In this document: positions 14,408-22,337 of the stretch, piece by piece
Layout: every line of letters begins with the position of its first letter
Numbering within the stretch: the stretch's first letter is position 1
From: Streptomyces marianii
GTDB taxonomy: Bacteria > Actinomycetota > Actinomycetes > Streptomycetales > Streptomycetaceae
Direction of reading: 5' to 3'
Length of the DNA stretch: 22,349 nt
Assembly: GCF_005795905.1 (NCBI RefSeq)
Contig: NZ_VAWE01000006.1
Coordinates: 1 to 22,349, forward strand
The notes under the pieces: model-generated
The model's input: only the letters and a program-made list of their open reading frames with translations
The model's database searches: none
What the model was told of the DNA's origin: nothing
Program-made: the position numbers and the translations under genes

Positions 14408-16602
14408 TCCGCCTGCCCTCCAACCACGTCGCGATCACCGCGCCGCTCGTCGCCGCCGACATGGCCTTTCCCGGCATCGAGATCGGCCGCTCGACCACCG
14501 ACGGCCGGCCCTTCCACCTCACCCCGGTCCTGGTCGACTACGACTACATGCAGTCCACCAACTCGATCACGCTGGGCGGGCTCGGCTCCGGCAAGTCCAC
14601 GTCCCGCAAGGTCCAGGTACGCCGCAGCATCCTGCACCACGGCGCCCAGGCCGTCGTCATCGACAGCTATGGAGAGCAGAAGCCGGCCGAAGCCCTGGAA
14701 GGGGAGTGGGCGCCGCTGACCCGCTCTCTGGGCGGGCAGGTCGTCATGGCGGGTGAGTTCACCCTGAACCCGTGCTCACCCATGTTCCCGGCCGACGTGC
14801 GGGAACAGCTCATCCGCTCCCTGATCGCCACCGTCGAGCCCACCGCGCTCACCCCCGAGAGCGGCCACGCGCTCCAGCACGCTCTCAACAACCCCAAGGC
14901 AACCGACCTGGGCGGTTTGGTCGACGCCCTGCAAGACCCCGAGGACGGCCGGTTCCCGGCCGCAGAGCTCACCGCGTGGGGCATCCGGGCGGTCCTTGCC
15001 CTGTCGAAGTTCACCGAGGGAGCGCTCCGCGGCCTGTTCGACGGACCGACCGCGGGCCTGCCCGACACCGACCTGCCGATCGTCTCCTTCGACTTCACGC
15101 GGATGGACAAGTCCAGCCCGGCGATTCCGGCGCTGATGGCCGCGATCTCGTGCTGGGTCGAGCATGTCTGGATCAGGCAGTCGACCGCCCGCCACCGCCA
15201 CTTCGTCATCGAAGAGGCGTGGCAGATCTTCCTCTCCCCCCACACCAACGAACTCATCCAGCGCCTGATCAAGAACAGCCGAAAAGATCGCCTGTCGGTC
15301 GACGCGGTGATGCACACCCTGTCCGACCTCGGAGACGGCCGCGCCCAGGACGCTGTCCGCCTCGCAACGATCGTCCAGGTCGGCCGTCTCACCCCAGATG
15401 AAGCCGCCCAGGTCGGAGCCCTGTACAACCTGCCCGCCTGGGCCGTTGAGAAGATCCCCACTCTCGCCCCCGGCGAGGCGGTCTGGAAGGTCGGCGACAC
15501 CTTCGTCGACATCATCCAGACTGTCATCACCGACGAAGAGGCCAAGCTCACCGACACCTCAGCCGGACGCCGCGCCGCCCAGGAAGCCGAGTTCGGCGAG
15601 CAGGTCACGGAGGAAACCGGCGACGACGAGGAAGAGCCCGCCCTCAGCCTCGACAAGGACACCGAGCCCACCGAGGACGTCCATGACGTCGATGACCCCG
15701 CCGGCCCCGACGACGACGGGTGGGGGTTCGAGCTGCCGCCGAACACCATCGACACCGTTTACACCGGGCAGCGCCTCGACCACCGCCACCAAGCCGTTCT
15801 GCAGGCCGCACGGGCCGGCCGCCTCAACGAGGCCGCAGACCTCGCCGCGGTCGGTGAACGGGAGGACATCACCACCCATGGCTTCAACTCGCCCCAGGCC
15901 ACAGCCTGGCTCGTCACCCGAGCGGAGGTAGCCGAACTGTCCGGGAACAAGGACCAGGCCGCGCACCTGCGCGCTACCGTCGCCCGCATGGGCAACAACG
16001 GCGGCGCTGAGTGGTTCGAGAGGACCGACGACACTGAACCCCAGTGGCATCAGGTATCAGAGCCGCCGCCGGCACCCGAACCCACAAGCCCAGACGACGA
16101 CCATCCCCGCGCACGTCGGCGGACCTGGCCCTACGTCGCCGCTGTCGCGGCCCTGGCCATCACTGCCGCCGGCATCTGGCAGAGCGCAGAGGACGACACC
16201 CAGCGGGAAGAGCGCCGGCAGAAGGTGTCCGCCTACAAGGGCCGATCGGGCGCCGCACTGTCCATCGACTCAGTCGATGCCGACGTAGTCGCCCAATGGG
16301 CCCGTGACCGCCGCAGCGTCATCGTGGAACTACGCACGGGCTTCGAGCCAGACGCGAGGTACCTCCGGATCGACTCGGGGGAAAAGAGCGCTGTGAGCCA
16401 GCCTGAGGAAGGGCGCTTTGCCGTAGACCCTGAACTCAGGATTCCGGTGAAAGATCCGTACGCTGATGTGACGGTCCGTGTGGTGATAGGCGGGAAGGGC
16501 TGGAAGGAAGGTTCCCGGGCCTCTTCTCGGGCGGTCCGTCTGTCGCCGACTGGTGTGGCGTTCGATGCTGAGACCGGCAAGAGGCTTCCGTCCGATCTGT
16601 GA
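14404..16602 (+). CDS. VirB4-like type IV secretion ATPase with membrane-anchored C-terminal extension
   Basis: The 732-residue product starts at GTG 14404, overlapping the previous stop. A VirB4/TraC-type ATPase domain occupies about residues 1-395: Walker A GGLGSGKST at 58-66, Walker B FVIEEAW at 267-273, and DRLSVDAVMHTLSDLGDG. It energises the transfer channel. The rest is unusual: an acidic linker (about 400-440), a helical region with TPR-like character (about 455-545), one transmembrane helix (about 575-596, WPYVAAVAALAITAAGIW) and a C-terminal region of some 135 residues that would lie on the other side of the membrane. Typical VirB4 proteins lack such a tail. Long frame extension upstream to 13912 is a shadow. 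A strong terminator follows 16 bases after the stop. Confidence 0.85.
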   Translation: MIRLPSNHVAITAPLVAADMAFPGIEIGRSTTDGRPFHLTPVLVDYDYMQSTNSITLGGLGSGKSTSRKVQVRRSILHHGAQAVVIDSYGEQKPAEALEGEWAPLTRSLGGQVVMAGEFTLNPCSPMFPADVREQLIRSLIATVEPTALTPESGHALQHALNNPKATDLGGLVDALQDPEDGRFPAAELTAWGIRAVLALSKFTEGALRGLFDGPTAGLPDTDLPIVSFDFTRMDKSSPAIPALMAAISCWVEHVWIRQSTARHRHFVIEEAWQIFLSPHTNELIQRLIKNSRKDRLSVDAVMHTLSDLGDGRAQDAVRLATIVQVGRLTPDEAAQVGALYNLPAWAVEKIPTLAPGEAVWKVGDTFVDIIQTVITDEEAKLTDTSAGRRAAQEAEFGEQVTEETGDDEEEPALSLDKDTEPTEDVHDVDDPAGPDDDGWGFELPPNTIDTVYTGQRLDHRHQAVLQAARAGRLNEAADLAAVGEREDITTHGFNSPQATAWLVTRAEVAELSGNKDQAAHLRATVARMGNNGGAEWFERTDDTEPQWHQVSEPPPAPEPTSPDDDHPRARRRTWPYVAAVAALAITAAGIWQSAEDDTQREERRQKVSAYKGRSGAALSIDSVDADVVAQWARDRRSVIVELRTGFEPDARYLRIDSGEKSAVSQPEEGRFAVDPELRIPVKDPYADVTVRVVIGGKGWKEGSRASSRAVRLSPTGVAFDAETGKRLPSDL

Positions 16603-16618
16603 CGCTCCCGTGGCAGCG

Positions 16619-16657
16619 AAAGGGGTGGGCACCGTAACCGGTGTCCACCCCTTTTTT
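16619..16657 (+). terminator. Factor-independent terminator of the transfer operon
   Basis: A 16-bp stem (16619-16634 with 16639-16654, one G-T pair) around a TAAC loop, with a run of six T at 16652-16657, follows the ATPase stop. This is the clearest classical terminator in the window and marks the end of the transfer operon. Confidence 0.92.
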
Positions 16658-16735
16658 GCTTTCGGCCCGAAGCGTGTCTCCTGCGTGCTCGGGCGCGGGT
16701 ACCGTCCTGAGTGCGACGTCGGAACGGAGTTCTTC

Positions 16736-17959
16736 ATGGCGCATGGTGCGGAGAGTGGCCCGCGCACGTTCGGTCAGCGGGTTCGCAGGGCCCGGGAGCG
16801 GAAAGGGCAGTCGCGGCCGGTGCTGGCTGGTCTGGTGGGCCGTAGCGCGGAATGGGTCAAGGCCATCGAGAACGACCGGCTGGGGATGCCCCGCCTCTCT
16901 CTCCTGCTGCGCCTGGCCGAAGCGCTCGGCGTGGATGATCTCGCCGCGCTCACGGGCGACGAGCGCCTGAGCGCGGCCACCTACACCAAGGCCGCGCATC
17001 CGTCGCTGCTGCGGGTGAAGGAAGCGTTGACGGACTACGACGTGTTGTCTCGGGATGAGGAGCCGGTGCCGGCGACACAGCTTGCGGATCGTGTGGCGCT
17101 GGCCTGGCAGGCTTGGCACGGTTTCGGTGACCACCGGTCGCGGGTGGCGAACGTGCTGCCCGCGTTGCTGGCTGATCTGAGGTACGCCGCGCGCGTGCGG
17201 GAGGGCATCGAGCGCCGCCGGGTTCTGGTGAGCCTGGCGCAGGGCTACCACCTGGCCCAGCTCTATCTGTCGTTCCAGCCGGCGCCCGAGTTGGTCATGT
17301 TGACCGGTGACCGGTCGATGACGGCCGCGCAGGACGCTGACAGTCCGCGTGCGGTCGCCGCTGCCGCGTGGTACCTCAACCATGTTTTCCGCGATGCCGG
17401 CGAACGCCACGAGGCCCGTGTGGAGTTGGCGATGAAGTCGCTTCAGCTCCTCGACCCCGACCGCGGCCCGGAGGACATCGCGCTTGGCGGGCTGTTGCAC
17501 CTGGCTGCCGCTCTCTCCTACGCCAAGGTCGGGCAGAAGGGCAGCGCCGAACATCACTGGGACAGCGCTGACAGGGCCGCCAAGCGGCTCGGCGACGGCT
17601 ACGCCCACCCCTGGCTGATCTTCGGCCGGGGCATGGTCGACGCGTACGCGATCACCATGAGGACCGATCTCGTGCGTGCCGGTGAGGCGGTCGACGCCGC
17701 CACCCACATCGATCTTGGCGCCATGCAATCGTCCACGCGCCGTTCGTTCCACATCATCGAGACAGCCCGCGCCTACAGCCTGCAAGGCGAGTCCGTCGCG
17801 GTCGTGCACCTGTTGCAGAAGGCGTACGAGGCCAGTCCGGAGACCGCGCGGTTCAACCTGTTCGCGCGCGGCGCGGCCGTGGAGCTGTCGGAGAACGGCA
17901 GCGCGCTCGTCCGCGATGACGCCCGCGGCCTGGCGCGTCAACTGGGCGTTGCCGCATAG
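16736..17959 (+). CDS. XRE-family regulator with TPR-like C-terminal domain
   Basis: The 407-residue product starts at ATG 16736 behind CGGAG. Residues 12-70 form an XRE/Cro-type helix-turn-helix (FGQRVRRARERKGQSRPVLA, then LAGLVGRSAEWVKAIENDRL). The remaining 330 residues are helical with repeated pairs of helices (WYLNHVFRDAGERHEARVEL and others) resembling tetratricopeptide repeats, which usually bind a peptide or small ligand. Such proteins are numerous in streptomycetes and often lie beside an RsbW-like ATPase gene, as here. A 21-nt palindrome at its stop codon may be its operator for the following genes. Frame extension to 16553 crosses the terminator and is not used. Confidence 0.85.
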   Translation: MAHGAESGPRTFGQRVRRARERKGQSRPVLAGLVGRSAEWVKAIENDRLGMPRLSLLLRLAEALGVDDLAALTGDERLSAATYTKAAHPSLLRVKEALTDYDVLSRDEEPVPATQLADRVALAWQAWHGFGDHRSRVANVLPALLADLRYAARVREGIERRRVLVSLAQGYHLAQLYLSFQPAPELVMLTGDRSMTAAQDADSPRAVAAAAWYLNHVFRDAGERHEARVELAMKSLQLLDPDRGPEDIALGGLLHLAAALSYAKVGQKGSAEHHWDSADRAAKRLGDGYAHPWLIFGRGMVDAYAITMRTDLVRAGEAVDAATHIDLGAMQSSTRRSFHIIETARAYSLQGESVAVVHLLQKAYEASPETARFNLFARGAAVELSENGSALVRDDARGLARQLGVAA

Positions 17960-17978
17960 GGGTACAGCCTGTACCCCT
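17958..17978. promoter_or_regulatory. 21-nt palindrome between the regulator and ATPase genes
   Basis: GGGGTACAGCCTGTACCCC, with one more pairing base on each side, is a perfect odd-centred palindrome that begins within the regulator's stop codon. A degenerate copy (GGGTAGCGGCTGTACCC) follows around 17987-18003. It lies about 90 bases before the ATPase start, a good place for an operator bound by the XRE protein. Confidence 0.6.
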
Positions 17979-18065
17979 CCGGGAGGGGGTAGCGGCTGTA
18001 CCCGCCGCCGCCCCTGCCCGCTTCTACGGTCGGTGACCGACCCACCACCGACATGAGGCCTGGCG

Positions 18066-18503
18066 ATGACCAGCATGACCGCAGCGCGACCCCGCCGAAC
18101 GGGACACCCCGGATACAACCTGACCAAGCCGCGCCAGGCGGCCACCGCGCAGGACGCCCGCCGACTGGCGCGCGTGGCGCTCGCTGCCTGGGGCCTGGAC
18201 GACGAGGCCGCCACGGCGGCGCTGGTGCTGTCCGAACTCGTGGCGAACGCCGTGCGGCACGCCTGGGGCCCCTCGGTCCGTATCGCGGTCGACCTGCCCA
18301 CCGCCGACCGCGTACGCCTGGCCGTGGTCGACCGTGCTGCCCGCCGGCTGCCCGAACTGCGCGTGCCCGCACCCGGCGACACCACCGGCCGCGGGCTGCT
18401 CCTGGTGGAGGAGTGCGCCGACCGGTGGGGCTACGACCTGCTGGGATCCGGTATCGCGCCGTGGGGCAAACGCGTATGGGCCGAACTCAAGGTGAGCCAA
18501 TGA
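18066..18503 (+). CDS. RsbW-type ATP-binding protein (anti-sigma-factor kinase fold)
   Basis: The 145-residue product is a compact HATPase_c domain. The N box is seen as LVLSELVANAVRHAWGP (about 53-69, Glu57 and Asn61) and the G2 box as TTGRGLLLVEECADRWGY (106-123). The G1 box is degenerate (VVDRAARRLPE, about 88-97), lacking the usual D-x-G/S-x-G, so kinase activity may be altered. RsbW-like proteins bind or phosphorylate anti-anti-sigma factors; streptomycetes carry many next to XRE regulators. I chose ATG 18066 with GAGG upstream; ATG 18075 is possible. The stop overlaps the next start (ATGA). Confidence 0.85.
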   Translation: MTSMTAARPRRTGHPGYNLTKPRQAATAQDARRLARVALAAWGLDDEAATAALVLSELVANAVRHAWGPSVRIAVDLPTADRVRLAVVDRAARRLPELRVPAPGDTTGRGLLLVEECADRWGYDLLGSGIAPWGKRVWAELKVSQ

Positions 18504-18715
18504 CCGCGACCGAAACCACCGGGGCAGCCCGACGTGCACCGCGGGTCGGAGACGAAGTGACGGATGGCCGCACCCGCGCGATCGTCACCGACATCCGAGC
18601 GGGCGTCATCTGGCTGCGCGCCCCCTACGGCTGCGGCGAGTGGCCCGCCGACGACCCCAAACGGCTGAAGGTGTCCCGCACCCGCGCGCAGCGCATCGAG
18701 GCCGGCGATGCCTGA
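18500..18715 (+). CDS. Small hypothetical protein coupled to the RsbW-like gene
   Basis: The 71-residue product starts at ATG 18500, overlapping the preceding stop, so translation is coupled. The core (GDEVTDGRTRAIVTDIRAGV followed by IWLRAPYGCGEW) suggests a small beta-barrel. I have no family name, but a similar small gene following an XRE/RsbW pair is a layout I recall from streptomycete genomes. It converges with the zinc-finger gene, 23 bases away. Confidence 0.7.
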   Translation: MTATETTGAARRAPRVGDEVTDGRTRAIVTDIRAGVIWLRAPYGCGEWPADDPKRLKVSRTRAQRIEAGDA

Positions 18716-18738
18716 CTGTCTGTTTGAGTTCCCGACGA

Positions 18739-19164
18739 TCATGGGGCGAACGACTCAGGTGGCCGGATGAGGCCCAGGTGACCCCATCGAGCCCGTGCGG
18801 CATCGGCTGTGAGTTCATGTGGTCGACCGATCTCTTCCCAGGTCGCACCTGCTGCCCGATCGGCGATGACAGCGACCCGGACGAGTTCCCGGGTCAGGTG
18901 GGCGAAGTCGGCGGCGGCGGTGCTGTGCAGCCCGGCCTCCGCGTGCTGGCCCGCGATCGCGTCGGCCAGGGCCAGTTCCAGGGCCTCGCACCGGTCGCGG
19001 ATCTCTCCGCCGATCTGGAACAGGGCAGCCCTGGCGCGGAACGCTGCGGCGGCCCGGCGCCGGTCTCGGTAGGCCGCCTGCCTGCACGAACGCGGACGAG
19101 GACAATACCGGCGCCTGCCCTCCGGCGAGATCGCCGATCCGCACCACCCGCATGTGTCACTCAT
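18739..19164 (-). CDS. Small zinc-finger-like protein of unknown function
   Basis: The 141-residue product starts at ATG 19164; the ribosome site is weak (GGGGG about 18 bases up). Residues 5-27 hold a likely zinc site, C-x2-C then C-x5-C (CGWCG and YCPRPRSC). The remainder is helical, with a segment (ATWEEIGRPHELTADAARARWG) that looks like a helix-turn-helix. It could be a DNA-binding accessory protein. It lies between the regulatory cassette and the telomeric helicase, on the helicase strand and 129 bases after the helicase gene's stop. Confidence 0.65.
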   Translation of the reverse strand: MSDTCGWCGSAISPEGRRRYCPRPRSCRQAAYRDRRRAAAAFRARAALFQIGGEIRDRCEALELALADAIAGQHAEAGLHSTAAADFAHLTRELVRVAVIADRAAGATWEEIGRPHELTADAARARWGHLGLIRPPESFAP

Positions 19165-19292
19165 ATCCGTAGGATTCCCCCGGAATCCGACGACAGATCA
19201 CGCGAGCCTCACCGGTTTCCGTTCGGGGAAGGCTCAGCGGCATAGACCCCGCCGGCCCGCGCCCCCGTCGCGGGTCGGCGGTCCCCCAACCC

Positions 19293-19330
19293 GGTGCCCC
19301 GGCCGATGCCCCCGATCGGTCCGGGGCACC
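19293..19330 (-). terminator. Hairpin terminator of the helicase gene
   Basis: GGTGCCCCGG (19293-19302) pairs with CCGGGGCACC (19321-19330), extended inside by CCGAT/ATCGG with one bulged base. It lies 6 bases beyond the helicase stop on the minus strand. There is no T-run. Confidence 0.7.
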
Positions 19331-19336
19331 GCCGCG

Positions 19337-21778
19337 TCAGATCGCTCCCAGCTCCGTGAGCATGGCGGCGCGGTCGGCGGGGAGTTTCGCGCGGCGGCTG
19401 CGCTGGTTCGCCAGCCATACCCCGAGTTTGACCGCGTGGTCCTGGCCGTCGTGGACAACGTGTTCGATGTGGGCCCGCGAGACGCCCGTCAGTGTGCCCT
19501 CGCGGGCGAGGTAGGAGCGGGCCGCCGCGAGACCGCGTTCCCACGCGGCGGCACGGCCGTCGGCCTTCGGGGCCGCCGCGGCGGGCTCGGGGGCGGTGAC
19601 TCCCAGCGCTGTCAGCCGCTCGCGCTGAGCCTGGGACAGCGCGGCCCATGTCTCGCGCTGCCTGGCCAGCCATCGGCCGACGTCTGCGCCGTGCACGGTG
19701 ACTCCGGGGGTGATCTCGTCTGCCGCGGCGCCGCCGTCCACCACCAGGGCTCGTACTCCGGTGTAGTGGCGTTGCCAGTCGATGGGCCAGTCGGGGTTCC
19801 AGTCGCGGTCGATCTGCGCGAGTTGTGCGGCTCGCTCGTCGCTCAGGGCGCCGGGTCGGCGGCAGTTGGACAGCCACTGCCCGATAGGCCGTCCCGTGGC
19901 CCCTGAGGGGCCCTGGAGCGCTCGTGCGGCCTGTCCGCCGGGCTCGGCGACCACCGCGCCGCGCGGAGCGGCCAACGTGCCGTAGCGGTCCATGTAGAGC
20001 CGTGCTGCGGCAAGGTTGTCCTGCCACTCGGCCTCGGCCGGGTCCCACACCATGCCCAGCCGTTCGAGCCGCGCCGCCCGACGTCCGTCGAGCTGCCCGG
20101 ACGCGTACGCGGCGCGCTGCCGGCGGATCCACCGCCCCAGCGGATACGCCGCACCCGGGCCCGTCTCCATCTGAGCGCCCAGCGGCACCCGCAGGTGCCC
20201 CTCACGTGCCGCCCACCGTCGCGCGGACCAGTAGCCGCGCGTCCAGTCCTGCCGCTCGGTGTCGATCACGCGCAGCGAGACCAGTTCCGCGACAGCGGCC
20301 GGGTCACGGGGAGAGGAGAACCGGAGCAGCATCCGGGATTCCTCCTCACCCTCCTCGGGCTCCGGACCAATCCACTCGCCCATTTCACGGGGCGAGTTCT
20401 CCTGAGGAATGGCGAGCATTTCCACCGCGCGTTCATCGTGCGCCCTCAGACCAGCCAAGACCTTTACCAGCGGCCGATACGAGGCAGACGTGACCATGTC
20501 GGACGGAGCCTCATCCGGCCCAAGAAACACCGGCACAATCAGAGAAGCGAGTTTCCCGGAATTCGGCTTCTGACGCAGCGCCCGGCCGATCGCCTGGACG
20601 ATATCCACCGACGAACCCTTGGGATCCAAAAGCGCCACCGAATCCACCGCCGGACAGTCCACCCCCTCACCCAAAACCCGGCAATTCGACAGCACCGCAC
20701 GATGCGCCGTCCCACCGAACCGCCCCAACTCCTGCGCACGGTGGTCCGATTCGTGCTCGCCACGCAGCCACCCCGCCCAGACCGACTCCGGATACATCCC
20801 CGGATCGGACGCGTGCAGCTCCGCTGCCTTCTTCTTCAGCCCCTTGCAGAAAGCCTCCGCCTCCACCGTGCGGTGATGGAAAGTGATGATCTTCTGCAAC
20901 CCGTGCTCGGCCGCCGTCCGCAACAAAGCCGCCTGCAACGCCCCCAGCCGCAGGCCGCGTACCTCCTCCTCCCGCGCCTGAGGCCCGGACAACCGCTCCG
21001 GCGTCACCACCGGATCCCGCACCTCCACCACCAGGATCTGATACCGGGCCAGCAACCCCAGACTGATGGCATCCGCCAAGCCCAGCTCGTACACGATCGG
21101 CCCGAACACCTCAAGATCATCCATCGAACACGCCAGCTCCGCCGGCAGCCGGTCCCGCGACCCCGCCCGCACCTCCCAGCTCGGCGGACGCTCGCGCCAA
21201 ATCCGAGGCGTCGCCGTGAAATACAACCGCCGCGCCGCCGGAATCTCCGACTGGTGGTGGATAGCCGCCCATGCCTTCCCCAGACTCCCCGACGTCCGGT
21301 GCGCCTCATCAACGACCACGAGGTCAAAGGGCCGCATCGCCCCGCCGTATTCCCCGCTGAACGCCTTGGTGAGAACCGGCAGTGACGCATACGTGGCGTA
21401 CATCGTCACTGGGCCTTTCCCGTGGCGCTCGGCAAGCACAATCGGGTTCGTGGTCGTGCGCACTCCGGCCGCATACAGCCCGGCATCATCATCCAGTGAG
21501 CACACGGCAACCGACTTGCCGTCATGGCCCTCCGCGCGCCACTCTCTTACCGTCTGGGTCAGCAGATCGAGAGTCGGCAGCATCACCAGAATCCGGCCGC
21601 CTTTGGCGATCCGCAGCGCGGAGTGCGCGGCAATCAACGTCTTCCCGGTGCCGCACGCCGCCACGACCGAGGCGCGGAGCCCGTTGGCGGGGATTCCCCT
21701 GGGTGGTGTGTCCAGGGCGCTTACGGCGGCTTCTACGGCTTCTACCTGATGCGGGAAGAGCGTGCGTGGTGCGTTCAT
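19337..21778 (-). CDS. ttrA: Telomere-adjacent superfamily 2 helicase, TtrA-like
   Basis: The 813-residue product is a DEAH-type helicase. Motif I is ACGTGKT (about 41-47), motif II DEAH (157-160), motif III TATPR (near 190), and motif VI QAIGRALRQ (around 400). The C-terminal 300 residues contain four helicase-associated repeats, each starting near a Trp (WTRGYWSARRW, WQDNLAAARLY, WQRHYTGVRAL, WERGLAAARSYL) and ending in a L-G-x-W type segment. This match of DEAH helicase, tandem helicase-associated repeats and telomere position is what I know of TtrA, found at Streptomyces chromosome and linear-plasmid ends and linked to conjugal transfer on SLP2. I prefer ATG 21778 (GGGGAAACC upstream); ATG 21790, four codons earlier, sits too close to its purine run. 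Promoter, ribosome site and first codons lie in the TIR. Codons from about 20400 to 21300 use more A than the rest. Confidence 0.85.
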   Translation of the reverse strand: MNAPRTLFPHQVEAVEAAVSALDTPPRGIPANGLRASVVAACGTGKTLIAAHSALRIAKGGRILVMLPTLDLLTQTVREWRAEGHDGKSVAVCSLDDDAGLYAAGVRTTTNPIVLAERHGKGPVTMYATYASLPVLTKAFSGEYGGAMRPFDLVVVDEAHRTSGSLGKAWAAIHHQSEIPAARRLYFTATPRIWRERPPSWEVRAGSRDRLPAELACSMDDLEVFGPIVYELGLADAISLGLLARYQILVVEVRDPVVTPERLSGPQAREEEVRGLRLGALQAALLRTAAEHGLQKIITFHHRTVEAEAFCKGLKKKAAELHASDPGMYPESVWAGWLRGEHESDHRAQELGRFGGTAHRAVLSNCRVLGEGVDCPAVDSVALLDPKGSSVDIVQAIGRALRQKPNSGKLASLIVPVFLGPDEAPSDMVTSASYRPLVKVLAGLRAHDERAVEMLAIPQENSPREMGEWIGPEPEEGEEESRMLLRFSSPRDPAAVAELVSLRVIDTERQDWTRGYWSARRWAAREGHLRVPLGAQMETGPGAAYPLGRWIRRQRAAYASGQLDGRRAARLERLGMVWDPAEAEWQDNLAAARLYMDRYGTLAAPRGAVVAEPGGQAARALQGPSGATGRPIGQWLSNCRRPGALSDERAAQLAQIDRDWNPDWPIDWQRHYTGVRALVVDGGAAADEITPGVTVHGADVGRWLARQRETWAALSQAQRERLTALGVTAPEPAAAAPKADGRAAAWERGLAAARSYLAREGTLTGVSRAHIEHVVHDGQDHAVKLGVWLANQRSRRAKLPADRAAMLTELGAI

Positions 21779-22313
21779 TGGTTTCCCCATTCCCTCCCCC
21801 TGGTTGGGGGTGCGCTTGTTTCGGTCGCTCTACACAGTGCGGAGTTGTGATGCATGTGGGTGGTGCAGGGTGGTCGTCTTGTGACGGTAGCAGGGTTGGG
21901 GGTGGTCGTGTGGTGGTTTCAGGATCCGGTCGTGTGTGTGACTGTTGCCCTGTCAGGGTGGTGTGGGCGGAGGCGAGTTGGAGGCTTTGCGGGGTGGCTG
22001 GTCTGTGGGTATGCTGCGGGTGCTGGTGGTTCGGGTCCGGCGGGTTGCGGGCCCTGGTCCCCTCGCACTGGTCCGGGGCGGTTAACATTCCTCTGACCAG
22101 GCAGTCATGAGTTTCCGTCACGGTTACACAGTCAGTCGAAGTGATGCGCGAGCCCCCTTCCACCGTAGCCAGCCCCGCGCGTAGCGCGGCCGGAGGGGAT
22201 TGGAGCGCAGCGGAAATCCCCGAAGTCTTTCGGAGCGCAGCAGAGAAAGGCAAGAATGAAGCGCAGCGGAATTCTTCAATTCCCGTGCGCAGCACGGGAA
22301 TTGCCACTTCGTC
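21768..22313. repeat. Right terminal inverted repeat
   Basis: This is the reverse complement of 1-545, one base longer owing to an extra G at 21898-21902. The inner end overlaps the helicase start (21768-21790). Between 21791 and 22174 I see no gene; long frames on both strands are low-complexity. The upstream region of the helicase must therefore supply its promoter from within the TIR. Confidence 0.93.
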
Positions 22314-22337
22314 ACTAATTCCCGCTACGCGGGAATT
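22175..22337 (+). other. Right telomeric hairpin array
   Basis: Six hairpins lie in a row on the 3' end strand. CCGCGC-GTA-GCGCGG is at 22175-22189. A GGGGATT/AATCCCC stem spans 22195-22221, CTTTC/GAAAG 22227-22249, AAGAAT/ATTCTT 22252-22276, and a 12-bp CAATTCCCGTGC stem 22277-22303. AATTCCCGC-TAC-GCGGGAATT occupies 22317-22337. The four middle ones are each centred on GC-GCA-GC, a sequence known to form unusually stable single-stranded loops in Streptomyces telomeres. Centre-to-centre spacing is 26, 30, 26, 26 and 37 bases. The sequence does not begin with the archetypal CCCGCGGAGCGGG, so it belongs to a different telomere class or lacks the last bases. Confidence 0.82.

Noticed and set aside
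20195..21385. 396-codon plus-strand frame opposite the helicase
   Set aside because: It is a shadow of the helicase gene; composition (Arg/Pro/His) is unnatural, and the helicase motifs decide the strand.
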